Source: Rhizophlyctis rosea (lineage: Eukaryota; Chytridiomycota; Chytridiomycetes; Rhizophlyctidales; Rhizophlyctidaceae). From it: DNA of 64,000 nt. This document shows positions 22,414 to 34,440 of this stretch, one piece after another. The notes under the pieces were generated by a model that worked only from the letters and a program-made list of their open reading frames with translations, was not told the origin of the DNA and searched no databases. The translations under genes were made by a program, and so were the position numbers. Within the stretch, counting starts at the first letter, position 1; each line of letters starts with the position of its first letter. The DNA lies in contig JADGJC010000182.1 in the NCBI GenBank assembly GCA_027596075.1, positions 1 to 64,000 on the forward strand. Direction: 5' to 3'.

Positions 22414-23037
22414 GTCGGCGTTGCGCGATGGGGAACAGGAGGTGGGAAAAGCCGTACACTTTGGTTGCACTGAGTAGACATAGGGTTGGACGCACGGCAT
22501 GTACACACAAGTTTTTTTTTATTTCAGGACTATCATTTGTATAATTCGTCTGCATTTCTGGGGCGTGTGAGGGATGGGTTTGTATGCGAACGAGGGATGG
22601 GTTTGTATAATAGAGAATTTGCATCTTATTTCATATCTCGTGAAGAAGTTCATACTGCCGTGATTCTGAAAACCCCCAGTTGGAGGCGAGCAACAGGCGT
22701 GGTCAGTGCGTTAGTTGGGTTGTACCGCCGGGTCTTTTGTTGGTTACATCGCTTGATTAACCCCAATCGATTTTCGACTGGATTGCACACCAAGTCGCAA
22801 AGCCGAGGGGCCAGAAGCCCATTCTGGGTCAGTTCGCAGCTGCTCGTCCAAATTGGCACTGCAATCACCAATGGCGTTCATTGTGAGGCCCTCATTGCCT
22901 TTATGTATAACTCTTTAATTGTACTATCAAATTACATGAAAACATATTCACAAACAACCATCTACTACTAATCATTCATCGTTCATCCATTTTCTTGCCC
23001 CTCCGCCGCCTCATTGAGTCCTTCAACAATCGCAGCT
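22414..23037. other. Intergenic (convergent 3' flanks)
   Basis: About 620 bp between the Rho gene and the small protein gene. The frame at 22486-22971 lacks an ATG at its listed start and has no motif. No RNA gene is seen. Confidence 0.4.
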
Positions 23038-23548
23038 CTAGTTCTTCTTGAAACCCGACCCAGAAGAGCCGGATTGTGACGAGCCGTAACTGGACCAGCC
23101 GCTGTTTCCCGATGGGGCAGTGTATTTGGCGTAGCCCTGTAGGTCCACGCGAGGAGCTCAGGTTAAACGCAATGGTGACCAGAATTTCAGACGAGGCCAG
23201 GCGACGCTTACACCACCGCTATTGTAGTATGTGCTGCCGTTGGCGTTCTGGTAGTAGTAGCTCCTGCAATATAACATGTTATTCGTCTTGATCCATTCAA
23301 ATCCTTCGTGTCATCAATCTCTCTCCAATTACATCCCACGCCATACCCGTTCGTGTTGGAGTAATGGTACGATCCACCGCTCTTTTCGGAGCTCCCGCGG
23401 TGACAGTAATGGTTTCCTTGGCTGTTGGTGCCACTGTAGTAGGGTCCAGTGTTGTTCTGCGGCTGTATTCACACCATGAGTGGTAGTATGTAAGTGGAGT
23501 AACCTCTGTTGACTGCATGCAGTTTGGGGATAAATTCCGCCATACCAT
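23038..23548 (-). CDS. Small Tyr/Gly/Asn/Ser-rich protein, conserved fungal type, function unknown
   Basis: Four coding exons can be joined: 23548-23546 (the ATG alone), 23456-23346, 23263-23212 and 23136-23038. The product (about 90 aa) reads MNNTGPYYSGTNSQGNHYC, then SYHYSNTNGSYYYQNANG, STYYNSGG, and ends GSSGSGFKKN. It contains short repeats of the form (S)YxYxNxNGS. Small proteins of this composition recur in fungal genomes, but I know of no assigned function. All introns have clean GT-AG borders and phases agree, so the gene is credible despite its size. Confidence 0.75.
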
Positions 23549-24578
23549 GATGTTAGCGATCAGTTAATTTCAAAAAGATAATTTCCCAATTTGTAGGTTC
23601 TGAGTTGTGCTGCGCAGTAAGTAGTCGGACTATTTTGGGGAAAGGAGGCGAGGTGTGAGATTATATTTATGTTTGTTATCGGGGTTGCGGGTGTCCAAAA
23701 ACTGTCTCCATCTTGTCCCCAGTCAGCTGCGCGTCAGGGTGCCAGGGCGCCAGGGTCCTACAAGGGTCCATACGCGCGGAACGGACACTTTCATTCACAC
23801 TTGTTTCCTTCCGTCATGGTCAAATTCAGACTCCACAGCCAAATGATGAGTACGTCACATCTGCCTTTTGAGGGCATCACCATTATGTCAATTTGGTCAG
23901 ATACACTGCATATGGATTTAGGGGAAGTGCACCGGGTGGATGGGAGCGACATGCCATCGCTGATCGGGCATTCCGTCACGATATCCAGAAGGAAGTAAGA
24001 TCCAAAGGTTGAAGGGGCATGGAGCAGGTGCTATGCGTGGTTCAACATTTAGTGATTACATTTCAATCGTGTCAAGGGAGCAAATATTTTCCTTGCCAAT
24101 GCCCCCCAGATGCAGCCTGACTGTGCCCCTACAGTTATATGGCACAGTCATACAATCCTCCTTCCCTCGTGGCAGGTCTGTGAACCCAACCACTCGGATA
24201 CAACCACAACTCGATGATGCACTTTCATTTTGGGAAATTTCGAAAGTCAAACGCGCGGCACTTTCCCAAACCCCCAATCCTGCTTCTTTCCTGCTCAAAA
24301 ACGTCGCAATCTCACTAGCCTACTGGTAGTCTAATAGCAGGTTTGGGAAATAAACCGACCGCGGCGTTTACATCTACGCTAATTCGACAACTGCCTTATC
24401 TGGCTCTGGAACTGAGTTTGTCTGACTACGCCGAGCGTCCACCTAAACGCCTGACCACCTTGCCTTTGCGCCCAAAATAGTTTACCCCATTAGCGCCTTC
24501 ACCCTACCCGGCCCTGCAGGGACCTCTTCCCAGTCACAGCTTTCAATTAACTGTCCACTTGCTGAGACCTGCTCGACA
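23549..24578. other. Divergent promoter region
   Basis: About 1 kb separates two divergent starts. The leader near 24380-24570 is C/T rich, as expected upstream of the kinase gene. No exon or RNA gene is recognised. Confidence 0.4.
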
Positions 24579-26480
24579 ATGGCCGAATTGCAGGTGCCAG
24601 TCCTCAATTTAACTGGCGAAAGTCTTGAAGAAAGCCCTACAACAAGCGCTCCATCTTCTCCCTCATTGCGTCCTCACTCCCGGCGAGCGTCCATGACATC
24701 CCTATTAGTCAAAGAGACACGGAATGCGCACGTCTCCGATGGTGCGAATGGCGAACGACAGGTCAATCAATACATTCTCAAACGTGTGCTCGGTCGGGGA
24801 TCGTATGGGACGGTCTATTTTGCCATGGACACAGATTTGGACGATCACGTTGCTATTAAGGAGTTTTCAAAGTCCAAGTTGAAGCGCCAGCAGATGTCGC
24901 GAATGGGTGGTCCGATGGGGCGGGGCGGGTTTCGGGGTGGTCGGGGTGGGGGACGGGGTGGTGGGCTTTTTGGAAGGGGGCCGATGGGAACGGGGATTGT
25001 CGCCAAGGCGGAAAGTCTGGCACCGCAAGCCGCAGAATCTAGCAACCCTATTGATCTTGTGAGACCGGAGATTGCGATCTTGAAGAAGCTAAATCATAGG
25101 AATGTGGTGAAACTTTACGAGGTGTTGGATGATCCGGAGACGGTATGGTGGAATTTTGAGGGGAACAGCTGAGATATGTCTTTGCTAAACGGAGCCTCCG
25201 CAGGACTCTTTATACATGGTTTTCGAATTGTGTGAACGGGGGGCAGTGCTGGATATCACGATGGACAAACCAACGAAACCACTGGATTTGGAAACAGCGC
25301 GGCAATTCTTCCGTCAGATGATATTGGGAATTGAATATCGTATGTAGCATGCACTGTCTTCCTATCGGTCTCCTCGCCGCATACTGACTAGTGATTGATA
25401 TTTCACAGTACACGAACATGACATTGCTCATCGGGATATCAAGGTATGTTTGGTGCAGAGTCCTCAATGCAATGGTCAGGACTTCTCACAAATTCATAAT
25501 CTCCAAACTTTGACACAGCCAGATAATATGCTTGTGGATGGTGAGGGGACTTTGAAGTTGGTGGATTTTGGAGTGTCGGAAATGTTTACGAAGGATAGCG
25601 ATAAGCTGAAGAAGTCCGCTGGTTCTCCTGGTAGGTCTATCTGGCACCGCGTAATTATCAGTTGCCACCGACAACTGGATACTGAGCATCGTAAATTCAG
25701 CTTTCTTCGCACCCGAAATGTGCGTACCACAACATGGAGATATGTCGGCGCGTGCTGCGGATATTTGGGCTCTTGGGGTATGATCGTGGTCTGGCAATAG
25801 GAGAAGAACAAGTGCTCTGACACGTCGGTTTCGCAGGTAACATTATTCTGCATGTGCTTTGGCCGATTACCATTCACGGGAGTGTCTATCATCGACCTAT
25901 ATGAGAGCATAAAGAATGATCCGTATGTTCAGCGCTTCATTTTTCGATGGATCCAAGGAAGTGCATGTGCCTAACCCTCACTCAGGCCGCCGATCCCTAA
26001 GGATGCAGATAAACTACTGACGGATGTCCTTCTGAAGCTGCTCGACAAGAACCCGTCAACGCGAATAACGATGGATAAGCTGAGGGTGTGTATTTTCCAT
26101 TGGTCGATACGCAACGATTTGTGACCGAAACTTTTGTAGGCGGATCCTTGGGTGACGAAGAACGGGACGGATCTCTTGCCTAGGAAGGAGGATAACTGTG
26201 CGGAAATGGTTATGGAGATTACGGAGGAGGAGTTGAAGTCGGCTGTGAAGGGTGTCAGCGGGCTGTTCACTGTGGTAAGTGCTTGTTTGGGAATCATTGC
26301 GCAACCATCAGTGGATGAGAATGGCTGACGGTCGTCATTCTTGATTGCATCTCACAGCTCAAGGCTGTCAATAAACTTAAGAAGATGGGACGGAGTAGCA
26401 GTATGTTGTTTTCACCACCTGATGGGGAACCGCCGGCTTCTGCAAATACGACGTCTGGGTCGGGATCGTTGGTGCCCTGA
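24579..26480 (+). CDS. CaMKK-like serine/threonine protein kinase
   Basis: Nine exons: 24579-25142, 25204-25339, 25409-25443, 25519-25630, 25701-25777, 25837-25922, 25986-26085, 26140-26274 and 26358-26480. The kinase domain is complete: LGRGSYGTVY (glycine loop), VAIKEFSKS (catalytic Lys), EIAILKKLNHRNVVKL (helix C), HRDIKPDN (catalytic loop), VDFGVSE (DFG), SAGSPAFFAPEM (activation loop/APE) and DIWALGVTL. The length of the loop between VAIK and helix C, together with FAPE, points to the CaMKK/LKB1-activator branch (SAK1/TOS3/ELM1, Ssp1). In that branch the kinase phosphorylates AMPK-type kinases. Here the usual Arg/Pro insert is replaced by a Gly/Arg-rich tract (residues about 108-130). 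A C-terminal regulatory segment follows the domain. Confidence 0.9.
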
Positions 26481-26998
26481 TCGTCTGGTTACGATTTTTT
26501 GGGGCGCGTGCATGGAGCTGTTATGGGGGAATGGGGGGAAGTGTTTTGGTTTCACATGATTTGCCCTTCGAAATTTTCGGGATTACATACCAGTTGTTTT
26601 CAAAGAACGTTTTGTACATAGAATCTTCCAAAATACAGAGGTGGAAGAACCTCCGCGCTGGCGATGGCTTACATGAAATATATTGATGTGATGGTTGCGT
26701 TCCTTGTAGCCTACCGTGCTGAATGACCGAGTCCCATCTGCCGCTTGATGCACTTGAGCGCCTGCGTTAAGGTATTCTGTACGCATTCTTTGACGTTGAA
26801 TGGGAAAATTGTATCTCTTGGGGGACACAAAGTGGTGAGACCCGCGCGTGTCCCAGCTTTGCCATGGCTTTGCCACCGGCTCCAGCTCGAAACCTCACTT
26901 CCGTTGTTTATCAAACACTCTTTCCCACCAAGCATCAGCTGCCGGCTCATTGCACCACCCACTTCACCATACCGTAGCCTTAACACCAGTCTCTCGCC
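26481..26998. other. Intergenic region / promoter of dioxygenase gene
   Basis: About 520 bp holding the 3' flank of the kinase and the promoter of the next gene. No other feature is seen. Confidence 0.4.
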
Positions 26999-28473
26999 AT
27001 GTTGGTGCCCCAACTGCCATCTCTGCCCGTCGTGGACATTTCAGCCTTTATAACCGGCGGCAGCGAACAAAAGAAGAACACGTGCGCCAAAGAGCTTGAT
27101 ACCGCCTGTCGGGAAATAGGATTCTTCTATCTGACTGGTCATGGCATCTCGGAAGAACAGGCGGTTGGAATAAGGGAGCTTGCGAAGGAGTTTTTTGAGT
27201 TGCCGGAAGATGGTGAGGAAGTGTTTTGTTGGGGGTTGGTGGAATGCGTGGACGTGGTGGTAACGGTTTTGTATTGGTGTGTTGGGAAATAGAGAAGGAG
27301 AAAATTTCGATTACGAAGAGTGATTTTGCAAGGTTGGTGGCTTACCTTCTCTTTCTGATAGATGTTGCGACCCAGCTTGTGCTTCGTTAATGACACCAAA
27401 ATTGCCTGTTTCAGAGGTTATCAGCGTTTGGGGAGAAATATCACAAAGTATGCCAAGGACTGGCACGAGGCAATAGGTAAATCTCAAGTCAATCACTCGG
27501 TTCCGAGACCTGCGGGGGCGCCGTCTTAATCAACACATTTCATGTAGATTTGTACGCACCTGTTTCAGAAGGGCATCCTCTCATTCAACGAAACTCCAAA
27601 ACATTGACAGGCACAAACCCCATCCCTCGACGTCCGGAGAACTTCAAAGCACGAGTGGATGCGTATATTGAAGCTATGAAGTCTTTGGGAATGGCAATGA
27701 TGCGTGCAATGGCTGTTGGATTGGGTTTGAAGGAAAACTATTTTGTGCCATATATGGATGATGGGTTTTGGGTTATGAGGTAAATTGGATATGATGATAT
27801 GCGTCAAGTCGGTGATAACGCTCATGATGCTGCGCATTAGATTGATCGGTTATCCGCCATTGAAGACAGATGTCGAAGGCGTCGGCATAAGTTGTGGAGA
27901 GCATACTGATTATGGTGTGTTATCACGCTGCTGCATACATCAAGATCTGCGCATGAGACTTATGCGTTTTGACAGGTTGCGTTACCATATTGAATACGGT
28001 ACGATGGCGCTGATCTATTGCCGTATAATTCCATGCCCCTGACATTATGCATCATTGGAAGGACGACACTCCGGGCTCCCTCCAAGTTAAAGGCAAAACC
28101 GGCGAATGGATCAATGTCGACCCGATTCCAGGAACATTCGTCATCAATATTGGTGACATGCTGAATGTATGTGATATGCGGGTATTCTCATCGCCCACGA
28201 GTTCGTTATGAATAATCCTCACCTCACACCCAGATCTGGACAAACGGCATCTACACATCAACACTTCATCGAGTCATTCACACCAAACACACATATCGCG
28301 TCTCGGTACCGTTCTTTTTTGAACCGAATTTTGGCGCGGTTATTGAGCCATTGCAGGGGTGTGTGGAGGAAACGGGGGGTAAAGCTTTGCATGGTCGAGT
28401 CATGTATGGGGATCATTTGTTGAGTAAGGTGGAGAATAATTTTGATGTTGGGGCGAAGAGTGGGGAGGTGTAG
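26999..28473 (+). CDS. 2-oxoglutarate/Fe(II)-dependent dioxygenase (isopenicillin-N-synthase-like)
   Basis: Seven to nine exons chain well from ATG 26999 to TAG 28473. The N-terminal DIOX_N domain reads VVDISAF, ACREIGFFYLTGHGI and ELAKEFFELP. The double-stranded beta-helix carries the first iron ligands in EHTDYGCVTIL (HxD), then DDTPGSLQVK and TFVINIGDML. The distal His is in TLHRVIH and the 2OG-binding Arg-x-Ser is in YRVSVPFFFEPNF. Enzymes of this type hydroxylate, desaturate or cyclise small molecules. Fungal members of this general form are often of unknown substrate, and no biosynthetic cluster lies nearby. The product is about 340 aa and cytosolic. Confidence 0.9.
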
Positions 28474-28794
28474 CGTATTGTGGGAGTTGTAGAATGCGCT
28501 CAGAATGGACGAATGACGGAAATGTTAATATGTGTCATTGGGAAGGAGCCGACATCTTTGAGCAGTTTTCCTGACAAGCGTCACTTCAGTGACGGTAAGA
28601 TTGGTAGCCGGCCGTCTAATCCTACTCTTTGGTATCTATCAAACGTCCAAAGCTCTGTTCGCTGACTGCCAATGGGTTGTTGGGCTTCATGATACGTGCG
28701 GACTCGTGTGATTTTTGAAATCAGAAATTGCTGGATAAATCACCGGTATATGGTTAGCGTCATATTTTATAATATTGTCTGTCATAAACACAAC
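28474..28794. other. Intergenic region before tRNA-Ala
   Basis: About 320 bp. No coding signal is seen. Confidence 0.4.
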
Positions 28795-28866
28795 GGGGCA
28801 ATATATCAGTGGTAGATAGCTCGCTTTGCATGCGAGAAGCCGTGGGTTCGAACCCCACTTGCTCCA
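28795..28866 (+). tRNA. tRNA-Ala (UGC)
   Basis: A 72-nt cloverleaf. Acceptor GGGGCAA pairs with TTGCTCC, with the wobble G3-T70, the alanine identity element, and discriminator A. The D arm is TATC/GATA. The anticodon arm is CTCGC TTTGCAT GCGAG (anticodon TGC). The T arm is GTGGG TTCGAAC CCCAC. There is no intron. Confidence 0.93.
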
Positions 28867-29037
28867 ATATGCTGATTTTTCGTGTTCATGTTTTGTTTCG
28901 AGGCCTGGCGAACTTGGCCTTGGGGTCGTCGTGGTGGGAGGCTGGACATCTTTCTCCGCGGATGTCCCTGAAGTCTTCAGCCACCACAGAATCATCTTCA
29001 AGTCCCCAGTCCCCACAGAATCGAGCCAACATCACAC

Positions 29038-30044
29038 ATGACCGCCTTCTTTCGGATTTTGGCAGTGACCTGTTTCGCAACAGCCCTGACTCCGTCCCCT
29101 TCCTTCGCTTTGCCCTTAGCCGACTCAATCTCAAACAGCCCGGGGCCTCTGACATTCTCGCTATGCAAAACCAACCAAACACATTACTGCACTCCAGTGC
29201 CTGAGAACGGCACCGTCACGCACGGCGATTTCCTCACGTTCCTCGTATCGGGTTTGACCGCTGACTATCTTGCATCCACTGATACGCAACCTTCGGCGGG
29301 ACTGTTTGTGGGTTTTGACAATTCTGAAGGTGGCATGACTTTCAGTCTTACGGTTAGTCATCTTCTGACATACTCAGTTCGCAAATTCCACCAACCATAT
29401 TTACCCATATCCCACCCTCTCCGTAGGTGAACGGTGTAACTTACCGGATGAACGGCAAGAAGGGCATCCTAACTTGGAATCTTCTCCAGGACCCCAAGTT
29501 TGCCATCCAAAAGTACAACTCCACACATCCCTCAGCACCGTCCTCAGCAATACCTTTGAATGGCATGTTTACAGTCGGAAGTGGATATGGCCAACCAGAT
29601 CCCTCTCCCAATGAACCAGATTTTACATTGATACCAACTCCTTCGGGAGATTGGCACCTCATTTCACGTAACGACACGCGCGCAACCTACTTCCGAGTCG
29701 CTTGGCCCAGAGAACCTCTTCCTTCTGGCGGGATGGGCGTCTCGTATATTCTTCATTGGAACGACACCATGCCTGTGCAGAGCTCATTCTGGTTGATGCC
29801 ATCAGATGGTCAACCTGTTGGGGACTTGCAGCCACCTCTGCTACCAAAGGATGTTAGTAGGCCAGTAATCAGGATGCCGGATAATAGTGGGTTGGACGGA
29901 GCATGGAGAGACACTATTGTGATGATTTCGCTGGGCGGAGTTGGGACTCTCATTATTGTTTTGTCACCGTTGTGGCTACCTGCATTGTGGGGGCGGATGA
30001 AAGCAAGATCGACATATGAGCGCGTCGATGTTGTTGAGGATTGA
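29038..30044 (+). CDS. Secreted/type I membrane protein, unknown family
   Basis: Two exons (29038-29352, 29427-30044), about 310 aa. A signal peptide (MTAFFRILAVTCFATALTPS to FALPLA) is followed by a lumenal or extracellular domain. That domain has several N-x-S/T sites, two early Cys, and a beta-rich pattern including GLFVGFDN and VNGVTYRMNG. A single TM helix near the end (IVMISLGGVGTLIIVLSPLWLPAL) is followed by a short cytosolic tail RMKARSTYERVDVVED. The architecture resembles receptor-like or cargo-like fungal surface proteins. I do not recognise the domain. Confidence 0.8.
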
Positions 30045-30927
30045 GGAATTACGATTGATAGATTGCCCAGCTTCAACAAAATCGAGTTGATGTCTGATTC
30101 CTCCCGAGGAAGCTTGGATGGTCTTCTATGTATATAAGACGTTAGGTAGATTTTGGAACTCATTTTGTGTTTCCAACCATATTGGAGCGAGTCTTCACCA
30201 CGTCTTGATGCGGTCATTCCGAGTGATGTCTCTCGGTTGGCATTGAGCTTCATCTTCAAACCGGAGTTTATCGAACGATGCACAATGACCTGGTAATCTC
30301 AATCAAACAATGCGCTTGATTACCCAAAAGCTTTGAGACCAAAAACCCCATATTTACACCTGTCCAGGTATTGTTCACTCTTTATTGCTTACTTTGCTCA
30401 GTGAGGTGGCGGGGAACAGGACTGCCCCTCATTTATGCTGGAGATCAGTGAAGAGAATTGTGAATTCCAATTTTTTCATCCACAGCTTCAAAATAGTTGT
30501 CAAAGTTTCAGATAAGGTGTCCCTTGCATCGCTTTGCCAACGTGCTCGTTGCTTCATCTGTTTTGATTCGAAAGTCCATCGCCGGGCGTTGCTACTCCAT
30601 CCGATTCGACGCCACAAAGCACAACCAACCAGGAGTAGAAGTGCGAGCGCTGTGCGGTGAAGTAATTTGAAATAGTGAAGTCGCAATCATGGTCTCGCAA
30701 TTGCAGTATACTAGCATCATGTATGATGGGCCATTTGATCTCCCATGAGAAGAACCCCTCCTTAATCGTTCTCTGTGTCGCATCAATCGATCCGCATTGA
30801 TTGACACTCAGCGGCAACCCTAAAACCATAGGTAAAAGCACTAATGTCTGCATTAAGTACATACAAAAATGGGTATATATACAGTCGGTAGTCAATAAGT
30901 GCTATCACATTATAACTTCTCAACTCT
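30045..30927. other. Convergent 3' flanks
   Basis: About 880 bp. The minus-strand frame 30429-30686 looks hydrophobic at its start but lacks an ATG. Nothing else is recognised. Confidence 0.4.
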
Positions 30928-31781
30928 TCAAAAGCTGACTGCTAAGACAGTGATGATGACGGCTACGACCGACATCAGCGACCATGAGCCCACGGACCGG
31001 CCAGACCCCGAGTTGTAACCGGGACTAGAGTATGGCTGTTGTCCGACCGTTACGTTGCTCAACCAGTCGGAACCACACGTGTTCTGAACGGGAGTTACGT
31101 AACTAGAGTAGAACGAACCGGGGTTGGTCGGTAACGAAGCGGTGAGAGCGGATGAGGCATTGTATGTTTTCGCGTGGTTTAAGACGGTCCATGTGCAGGA
31201 GTTGCAAAGCTGTGCTTGTTTTGCTGCTGTGCTGCCGCTTGTGAGACTCAGTGTTGTGACGTAGTCGATGGTGAAGCGGAGGTAGCAGTAAACTGAGTTG
31301 GACGGATCTCTTGAGCAGAGGTAAGAGTCTTTCAAAGAAGTGCCGTTCGATGCGAGGGTTGTGTTGATGTTGACAGCCAGGGTGGGAGTAAGTCCCGACA
31401 TGGGGTTTGTGATGTTGGCCACATAATTTGCATCGCAGTTTGCGGTTATTTGAGCGCGGTAGGGTTCCAAGGCACTTGTGCAATCATCACTAGCGCAAAC
31501 TGGAAAGCGCAGATGTTGGTCATTAGTGCGGATGTGACTTTAAATTGATGGCAAGCAATATGATACATACGGGCAGGGACAAAGCCATTCAGGAAAGCAT
31601 AAAGACCCGCTGAGGTGGTGGGGAAAGCGGTGGGAAGGGCGCACACGTTCCACATATGATTGTAGAACTGTTGCACTACCGCATTACAGGAGGCATCGTC
31701 TCTCGCTTGAAGCCGAGAAGTTGCTTCCGTGGAGGATACAGTGAGGAGGACGATGCTGACAGACCGAAGGAAACTGCGCAT
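30928..31781 (-). CDS. Probable GPI-anchored surface protein
   Basis: Two exons (31781-31571 and 31499-30928) joined at PALCASDDC, about 260 aa. The N-terminus MRSFLRSVSIVLLTVSSTEA is a signal peptide. The mature part is Cys-rich (about 8-9 Cys), Ser/Thr-rich and carries many N-x-S/T sites. The tail GSGRSVGSWS followed by LMSVVAVIITVLAVSF with no charged residues after it is a classic GPI-attachment signal. It is therefore likely anchored to the outer cell surface or wall. I do not recognise the Cys pattern. Confidence 0.82.
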
Positions 31782-32923
31782 GGTTATGATCCTTGTTATT
31801 GCCGATGATACCAATGACAAGGGACCTGGGATTGACATATTCCCATCTTATATATCCTGTAAATCCCTGATCTTTGGTGAACCTGGGTGAGGACTTGTCC
31901 AGATGTCATAATGGTTCTGCGCGTTTCAGGGACTGGGCCACACTTCTGGAACAACCCTTGAACACATAGAGAGCTTTTGGCCTTAAAAAGTAAACAAGGC
32001 CCATGGGCTAGTCGGAGCATCATATGCAGCGCAATGCCTGGGCCAAGGGTTGGATAGATAACATATATCAAACTTTATGATCGCTCTTGGACAGATCCAT
32101 GCAGCCAAAACCGGTTAAACTACATCCTCTTGAGCACTTGACGGCTTCCAGGTCATAGACGCCATCAATTGGGATTCCACTAAACTTACTGATAGCGCGG
32201 CACGTCTAACAAGCAATTTGATGCGATACCACTAGCTACTGAAAATGGCTGTGGGAATAATTTTGAGCGTTGGACAAATTGTATGCCAGCGTCAAATGTC
32301 TTCAATATTATTGACCGCTTCGGTCCGCTCGAATCAATAGATTGTTACATTCATGTGCACAGTAGATATTCAAGTATTGGTTGGTGCTTTATAATTTTCA
32401 TGGCATGAAGCGACTCAATGTGTGAAAAGGACCTGAGTAGCTTGGTTAGCTTGAGGACAGTTGGGAGAGGAAAGACCAAGACCCGCTCCACTGGCATCGT
32501 CTGGAACAGCACCGCCACCGTGATTACTCAAGCACCTCGATGGGCTTTGGGCCTTTTGACCCAGAAGCACCATCCGAGCGTCTCCTTCCCGAACACTCCA
32601 GCCTGGACCCGCAAAAGAATTGTCAAACTCGCTTCGCTATCTGGAAGCAGCTATCACGCGCTGACTTATAGCAAGCAGCACTAGACTCCGAACGTATGTA
32701 GCAGACCCTTGGTTGACTCAATGGCGCTGGTGAATGTGTCGTTATCTGGTTAACTCGTCATCTCTTTTCAGGTCGTGCTCATCGTGCTCCGGATTTCATA
32801 CACCACTTTCCCAGCCGATAGTAGTGGAGGGCGTCATATTTCATTACTACAGTGCTCAAATCGACGTTAACGCTTGTATCCGCCCAAAATCTCAATACCT
32901 ACACTTTCACGTAAACCACTGTC
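31782..32923. other. Divergent promoter region
   Basis: About 1.1 kb between divergent genes. An 88-codon frame at 32418-32684 has an ATG but no supporting feature. No RNA gene is recognised. Confidence 0.4.
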
Positions 32924-34042
32924 ATGGGTCATTCAGGATCAAAGGAGAAAGCAAAGGAAGCGGAGGACTTGAGCAAGCAGTCACACTGTAAGTTCACCGG
33001 ATTTTCCAACATACTATTGATTGCAATCTGGGATTGCGCACAGTATCTAACGAATTCTGGATTTGCATAGTCACACAAGGCGAAATCCTCAAAATGCAAA
33101 AAGAATTTGAACGTTTGGCCGATGATGAGTTCACGATTGACAAGAATGACTTCAAGAAGGCATGTGTTGCAGTCGTCAAATCGATCCGGTTGTTAATACG
33201 GAGCTGTGAGAAGTCATCCGCATCCTGAGCCCTGTGTCCTTGTCATTTCAGACTCTAGAAAATCACGTCCACTGCTGGTCGGCTGGTGCTCAGTACCTAT
33301 TTTTGGAGCGTTTGTTTGATGCATTTGACTTGGATGGGAACCATCGGATAGATTTCCGGGAGTTCATTCAGGGGTTGAGCGTATTTAGTGAGTGTTTGCT
33401 GCAATGAATGGATGAGCTTGTTTATGTTCGATTTTTGTGACAGTTGAGTTGTCAGGACGCTAATACCTATTGTCTGCCTTGATAGTGAAGGGAACGCCGG
33501 AAGAAAAGATGGAATGTAAGTGTTTGGAGATCTTGCGACTCGCATGTAACGCACAGTCTCAATCGTCCGAACTGCTCTCTTTTAGTGTCATTCAGACTGT
33601 ATGATATCGACAAGTCCGGATCGATCGAACCTAAGGAATTGGTAAAAATCATGTCACAAATGGTATGTCATTGCGTCACTGGGTAAGAAGTGTGACAGTA
33701 GGTCGTTGACGCATCATCCTCCAACGTCATAGTATTCCGCATTCTACAACGAAGATCAAACTCAACGCATTCGGGATCTAGTTTACCAGATTTTCCAGGA
33801 TTTGGATATCAATGGGGATGGTTCACTGGTAAATACTGAAGGGTCCTGGGACAGGGATGTCTTTCTGATTGTTATCTTGATCCAAACGGTTCTGACTTTG
33901 ATCTTTCCGCCCTTCATTTTTCCTTTCATTTTGAACTCATTAGTCAATTCACGAATACAAACTCATGGCGCTCAAAGAGCCAATGATGATTGATTTCATT
34001 GATCAATTTTTGATACCCATTCAGGAGCAGGAGCGGACGTGA
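32924..34042 (+). CDS. Calcineurin-B-like EF-hand calcium sensor
   Basis: Seven exons chain from MGHSGSK (Gly2, a likely N-myristoylation site) to a stop at 34042; about 195 aa. A degenerate first EF-hand region (ADDEFTIDKNDF) is followed by three good EF loops: DLDGNHRIDFREF, DIDKSGSIEPKEL and DINGDGSLSIHEY. The order and the LFDAFD...EFIQGLSVF pattern match the calcineurin B / CBL / NCS superfamily. Such proteins bind calcium and activate a phosphatase or kinase partner at membranes. Canonical calcineurin B has a different N-terminus, so the exact subfamily is open. The intron after DKNDFKK appears to use a GC donor (33160); a GT donor at 33166 is the alternative. Confidence 0.85.
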
Positions 34043-34440
34043 AGGATGGGATGGTGTGTCATGTCGAATTATACCCGGTGGATTTGATGCATTTGATGAG
34101 AAGAAAGGTGCATGAGACGTGCAGGACACACCCGCTTGTCGGGGTGATTCATGTGATTGCGGTGGGAGATTGAGGGGGTTTCCATGTATATAATCCAAGT
34201 TCCCTTATGGAGAAGATGGGATGTGGTTCAGTTTTGGATGCGAAATGTATGGGCGGTATTGAAGGCTCCAATTCCTAAGTTTCAGAGTTGAAGCGCATCT
34301 CTGGTTGCATTTGACGAATCCTCAAACTTCATCATACCAAAGATGAGCACCGGAATACAGTTGCGCACGCACGAGACTTGCATTTACATATTTTTAGGAT
34401 ATCGCGTGAACTTTTGCACTGCATAACTATCGCATGCTGT
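34043..34440. other. Convergent 3' flanks
   Basis: About 400 bp between the EF-hand gene and the CHZ1-like gene. Nothing is recognised. Confidence 0.4.

Noticed and set aside
27782..27840. Possible C/D-box snoRNA in a dioxygenase intron (TGATGA present)
   Set aside because: No D box (CTGA) or terminal stem is seen, so the motif is insufficient.
30429..30686. Minus-strand ORF with a signal-peptide-like start
   Set aside because: Begins at TTG with no ATG, has no orthologous feature and lies in a convergent 3' region.
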